Source: Candidatus Zixiibacteriota bacterium (lineage in GTDB: Bacteria; Zixibacteria; MSB-5A5; SM1-73). From it: a stretch of DNA of 23,410 nucleotides. Under the pieces are notes generated by a model, which did not search any database, was not told the origin of the DNA, and saw only the letters and a list, made by a program, of their open reading frames with translations. Location of the stretch: positions 297 to 23,706 of the forward strand of contig JAOZNS010000013.1 in assembly GCA_029933635.1 (NCBI GenBank). Direction: 5' to 3'. The position numbers and the translations under genes were made by a program. Of this stretch, positions 23,402 to 23,410 are shown piece by piece (within the stretch, counting starts at the first letter, position 1; each line of letters opens with the position of its first letter).

Positions 23402-23410
23402 GCTGGGAGC

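Noticed and set aside
1..23410. CRISPR array, prophage, transposon or toxin-antitoxin locus
   Set aside because: No regularly spaced repeats, transposase, integrase or toxin-antitoxin pair could be seen on either strand.

Overview
The window is a compact stretch of chromosome from a Gram-negative bacterium. Every gene I can support lies on the minus strand, so the biological order runs from the right end to the left. An LPS-type outer membrane is implied by lapA-lapB, which control LpxC turnover, and by a five-LysM lipoprotein transglycosylase. The short COX24/AURKAIP1-type basic protein, the tRNA without an encoded CCA, and the mixture of strong and absent Shine-Dalgarno sites would fit an FCB-like or candidate-phylum lineage. 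That placement is inference; no marker here fixes the taxon. There is no phage, transposon, CRISPR array or defence locus that I can recognise.

Layout, in transcription order. 23182-22030: two small membrane proteins (DUF4013 and DUF2085 types) with overlapping reading frames. 21811-21134: an unrecognised secreted protein with its own leader and a probable terminator. 21133-20691: a non-coding region with several stem-loops. 20627-19114: lapA-lapB. 19113-18600: a second non-coding region, carrying a stem-loop element that recurs in inverted orientation in the first. 18599-12284: mutS, a membrane-anchored TPR protein, mutL. 12283-11822: spacer with an inverted repeat. 11821-10895: miaA. 10620-6201: a likely operon of mltD-like lytic transglycosylase, sppA, an FmdB-type zinc ribbon, hup (HU), a 31-residue COX24-like gene and a frameshifted YfcE-type phosphodiesterase, read from a good sigma70-type promoter at 10707-10735. 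6169-6097: tRNA-Arg(CCG). 5961-4243: proS, followed by a decayed copy of its own 3' end and a hairpin terminator. 4000-1: rimP-nusA-infB, with infB running off the left edge.

The genes form housekeeping groups: translation initiation and transcription elongation (rimP, nusA, infB), aminoacylation and tRNA modification (proS, tRNA-Arg, miaA), mismatch repair (mutS, mutL with an intact endonuclease motif), and envelope maintenance (mltD-like, sppA, lapAB). I found no clearly new multi-gene system. The points most worth a second look are the phosphodiesterase split exactly at an A AAA AAA heptamer, the tiny COX24-like gene, the duplicated proS tail, the paired intergenic stem-loops, a 14-bp palindrome over the -10 box of the mltD promoter, and the near-leaderless rimP start.
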